Source of the DNA: Rhodospirillales bacterium
Lineage (GTDB): Bacteria > Pseudomonadota > Alphaproteobacteria > ATCC43930 > CGMCC-115725
Assembly (NCBI GenBank): GCA_015654725.1
Contig: JAATGI010000383.1
Span: 1 to 6,933 of the forward strand
Direction of reading: 5' to 3'
DNA: 6,933 nt
Below, one piece after another: positions 5,954 through 6,933 of this stretch. The notes under the pieces are model-generated. The model searched no databases. It saw nothing but the letters and a program-made list of their open reading frames with translations, and was not told where the DNA came from. Positions within the stretch are counted from its first letter, which is position 1. Each line of letters starts with the position of its first letter. The position numbers were made by a program, and so were the translations under genes.

Positions 5954-6933
5954 ATGACGATCGCCTGGTATCTCAATCGCTTGCGCCGCATGAGTGCGGA
6001 GGAAGTCGGGCAGCGTTTGCGCGACGAGACCGTGAAGCGGCGCTGGCGGCGGCAAAAGGGCAAGCCGGCGCAGCCGAGCCTGCTGGGCGAGCCGGCCTTC
6101 GCCGATATCGGGCTCGATGCCGGCGCGCTGGAGCTCGATCCAGCGGCGGCGAAGGCGGTGATCGCGGCGGCCGAACGCGTGCTCGCCGGCCGCATGCCGC
6201 TGTTCGAGCGCGAGATGAGCGTGCCCGTCAACGCCGTGGATTGGTTCGTCGATCCCGATACCGGCCGCGCGGCGCCACGCCATGCCTACACCTTCGACAT
6301 CGATACGCGCGACGCGAAGACGGTGGGAAACCTGACGTTCACGCCCTCGCGCCTCAGCCATGTGACGCTGCTGGCGGGCGCTTATTTTATCAGCCGGCGC
6401 GAGGCGTTCGCCGAACTGGCGGCGGCTCAACTGCGGAGCTGGTGGGAAGCCAACCCCTATTTGACCGGCATTCATTGGTCGGCCGGCATCGAGCTCGCGC
6501 TCCGGCTGGTGGCTTTCGCCTGGACGCGGCGTCTGCTGGCCGGTTGGGCCGGCGCCGCCGATCTGTTCGAGCGCTCGGCGCTGGCGCGCGACCAGATTTA
6601 TCGCCACCAGCAATATCTTGGCGGCTTGCGCAGCTACGGTTCCTCCGCCAACAACCACCTGATCGCCGAACTGCTAGGCCTCTATGTCGGCGCTTCCGCC
6701 TTCCCGTGGTTCGCCGAAAGCGCGGGCTGGCGCGAGATCGGCCGCGACGGGCTCGAGGAAGAAGCGGCCCGCCAGATTTTCCCCGACGGCCTCGCGCGCG
6801 AGCTGGCCACCGAATATCACGGCTTCACCATGGAAATGCTGATGCTCGCCGCGGTCGAGGCCGATCTCGCCGGCACGGCATTCAGCACGGAATTTCGCGG
6901 CACCATCGCGCGCATGGCCGATGCTTGGGCGGC
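5954..6933 (+). CDS. Heparinase II/III family protein, N-terminal part (3' end outside window)
   Basis: The ATG at 5954 opens a frame with no stop up to the window end, giving 326 full codons. The start MTIAWYLNRLRRMSAEEVGQRLRDE (split; residues 1-25) resembles the N-termini of heparinase II/III-type proteins in EPS loci, which supports this start. The alpha-toroid (PF16889-like) region shows NPYLTGIHWSAGIELALRLV (167-186), SANNHLIAELLGLYVGASAFP (231-251, with the typical N-N-H-L-I-A-E) and DGLARELATEYHGFTMEML (278-296, typical D-G-x-x-x-E...Y-H). Enzymes of this family cleave uronic-acid-containing polysaccharides by beta-elimination, usually in the periplasm. I see no signal peptide at the N-terminus, which begins with a basic stretch, so location is uncertain. 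The catalytic C-terminal beta-sandwich is outside the window. It lies 6 bp after the O-antigen-ligase-like gene. A role in trimming or modifying the polymer made by the locus is inferred. Family assignment is strong, substrate unknown. Confidence 0.88.
   Translation, partial: MTIAWYLNRLRRMSAEEVGQRLRDETVKRRWRRQKGKPAQPSLLGEPAFADIGLDAGALELDPAAAKAVIAAAERVLAGRMPLFEREMSVPVNAVDWFVDPDTGRAAPRHAYTFDIDTRDAKTVGNLTFTPSRLSHVTLLAGAYFISRREAFAELAAAQLRSWWEANPYLTGIHWSAGIELALRLVAFAWTRRLLAGWAGAADLFERSALARDQIYRHQQYLGGLRSYGSSANNHLIAELLGLYVGASAFPWFAESAGWREIGRDGLEEEAARQIFPDGLARELATEYHGFTMEMLMLAAVEADLAGTAFSTEFRGTIARMADAWA

Noticed and set aside
4796..6658. 620-codon open frame on the minus strand
   Set aside because: It runs antisense across the O-antigen-ligase-like and heparinase-family genes. 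The product is a low-complexity His/Arg/Gln/Asp-rich protein with no recognisable domain, typical of a GC-rich shadow frame.
1..6933. CRISPR arrays, tRNA or rRNA genes, insertion sequences, phage or toxin-antitoxin genes
   Set aside because: Reading both strands showed no regularly spaced repeats, tRNA-like cloverleaf, transposase-like product or terminal inverted repeats; nearly all of the window is occupied by polysaccharide-locus genes.

Overview
The window is a piece of an extracellular or surface polysaccharide locus from a high-GC Gram-negative bacterium. Gene content and protein style (ExoQ-like polymerase/ligase, ExeA/XrtA-type ATPase, BY-kinase homologue, Tat-type leader, strong G/C bias at third codon positions) suggest an alphaproteobacterium, perhaps near the Rhodospirillales. 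The taxon is an inference, as there is no rRNA or marker gene here.

Layout, left to right. (a) Plus strand: the 3' part of an asparagine-synthase-type amidotransferase (1-634), then after one base a GT4-fold glycosyltransferase (636-1838). (b) Minus strand: an operon read right to left, with a BY-kinase-like P-loop protein (3778-3086) followed by a membrane-anchored AAA ATPase with a C-terminal LysM-like domain (3081-1819). Its 3' end overlaps the 3' end of the glycosyltransferase by 20 bp, tail to tail. An AT-rich patch at about 3828-3861 probably carries its promoter. (c) Minus strand: a Tat-exported DUF192 protein (4423-3890). (d) After an 87-bp divergent spacer, plus strand: an O-antigen ligase/polymerase-like membrane protein (4511-5947), then a heparinase II/III-family protein (5954 to the window end, incomplete).

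How the parts may fit: the glycosyltransferase and amidotransferase would build or modify a lipid-linked repeat unit. The O-antigen-ligase-like protein would polymerise or transfer it outside the inner membrane. The BY-kinase-like protein and the ExeA-like ATPase resemble the regulatory and export ATPases of exosortase/PEP-CTERM-linked EPS loci. The heparinase-fold protein would act on acidic polysaccharide. The odd points are that the BY-kinase homologue has lost its Walker A lysine and the Walker A' aspartates, and that the glycosyltransferase lacks both glutamates of the usual EX7E motif. No exosortase, Wzx, Wza or Wzz gene is visible, nor any tRNA, rRNA, CRISPR array, insertion sequence or phage gene. 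I see an unusual variant of a known type of locus, not a clearly new system.
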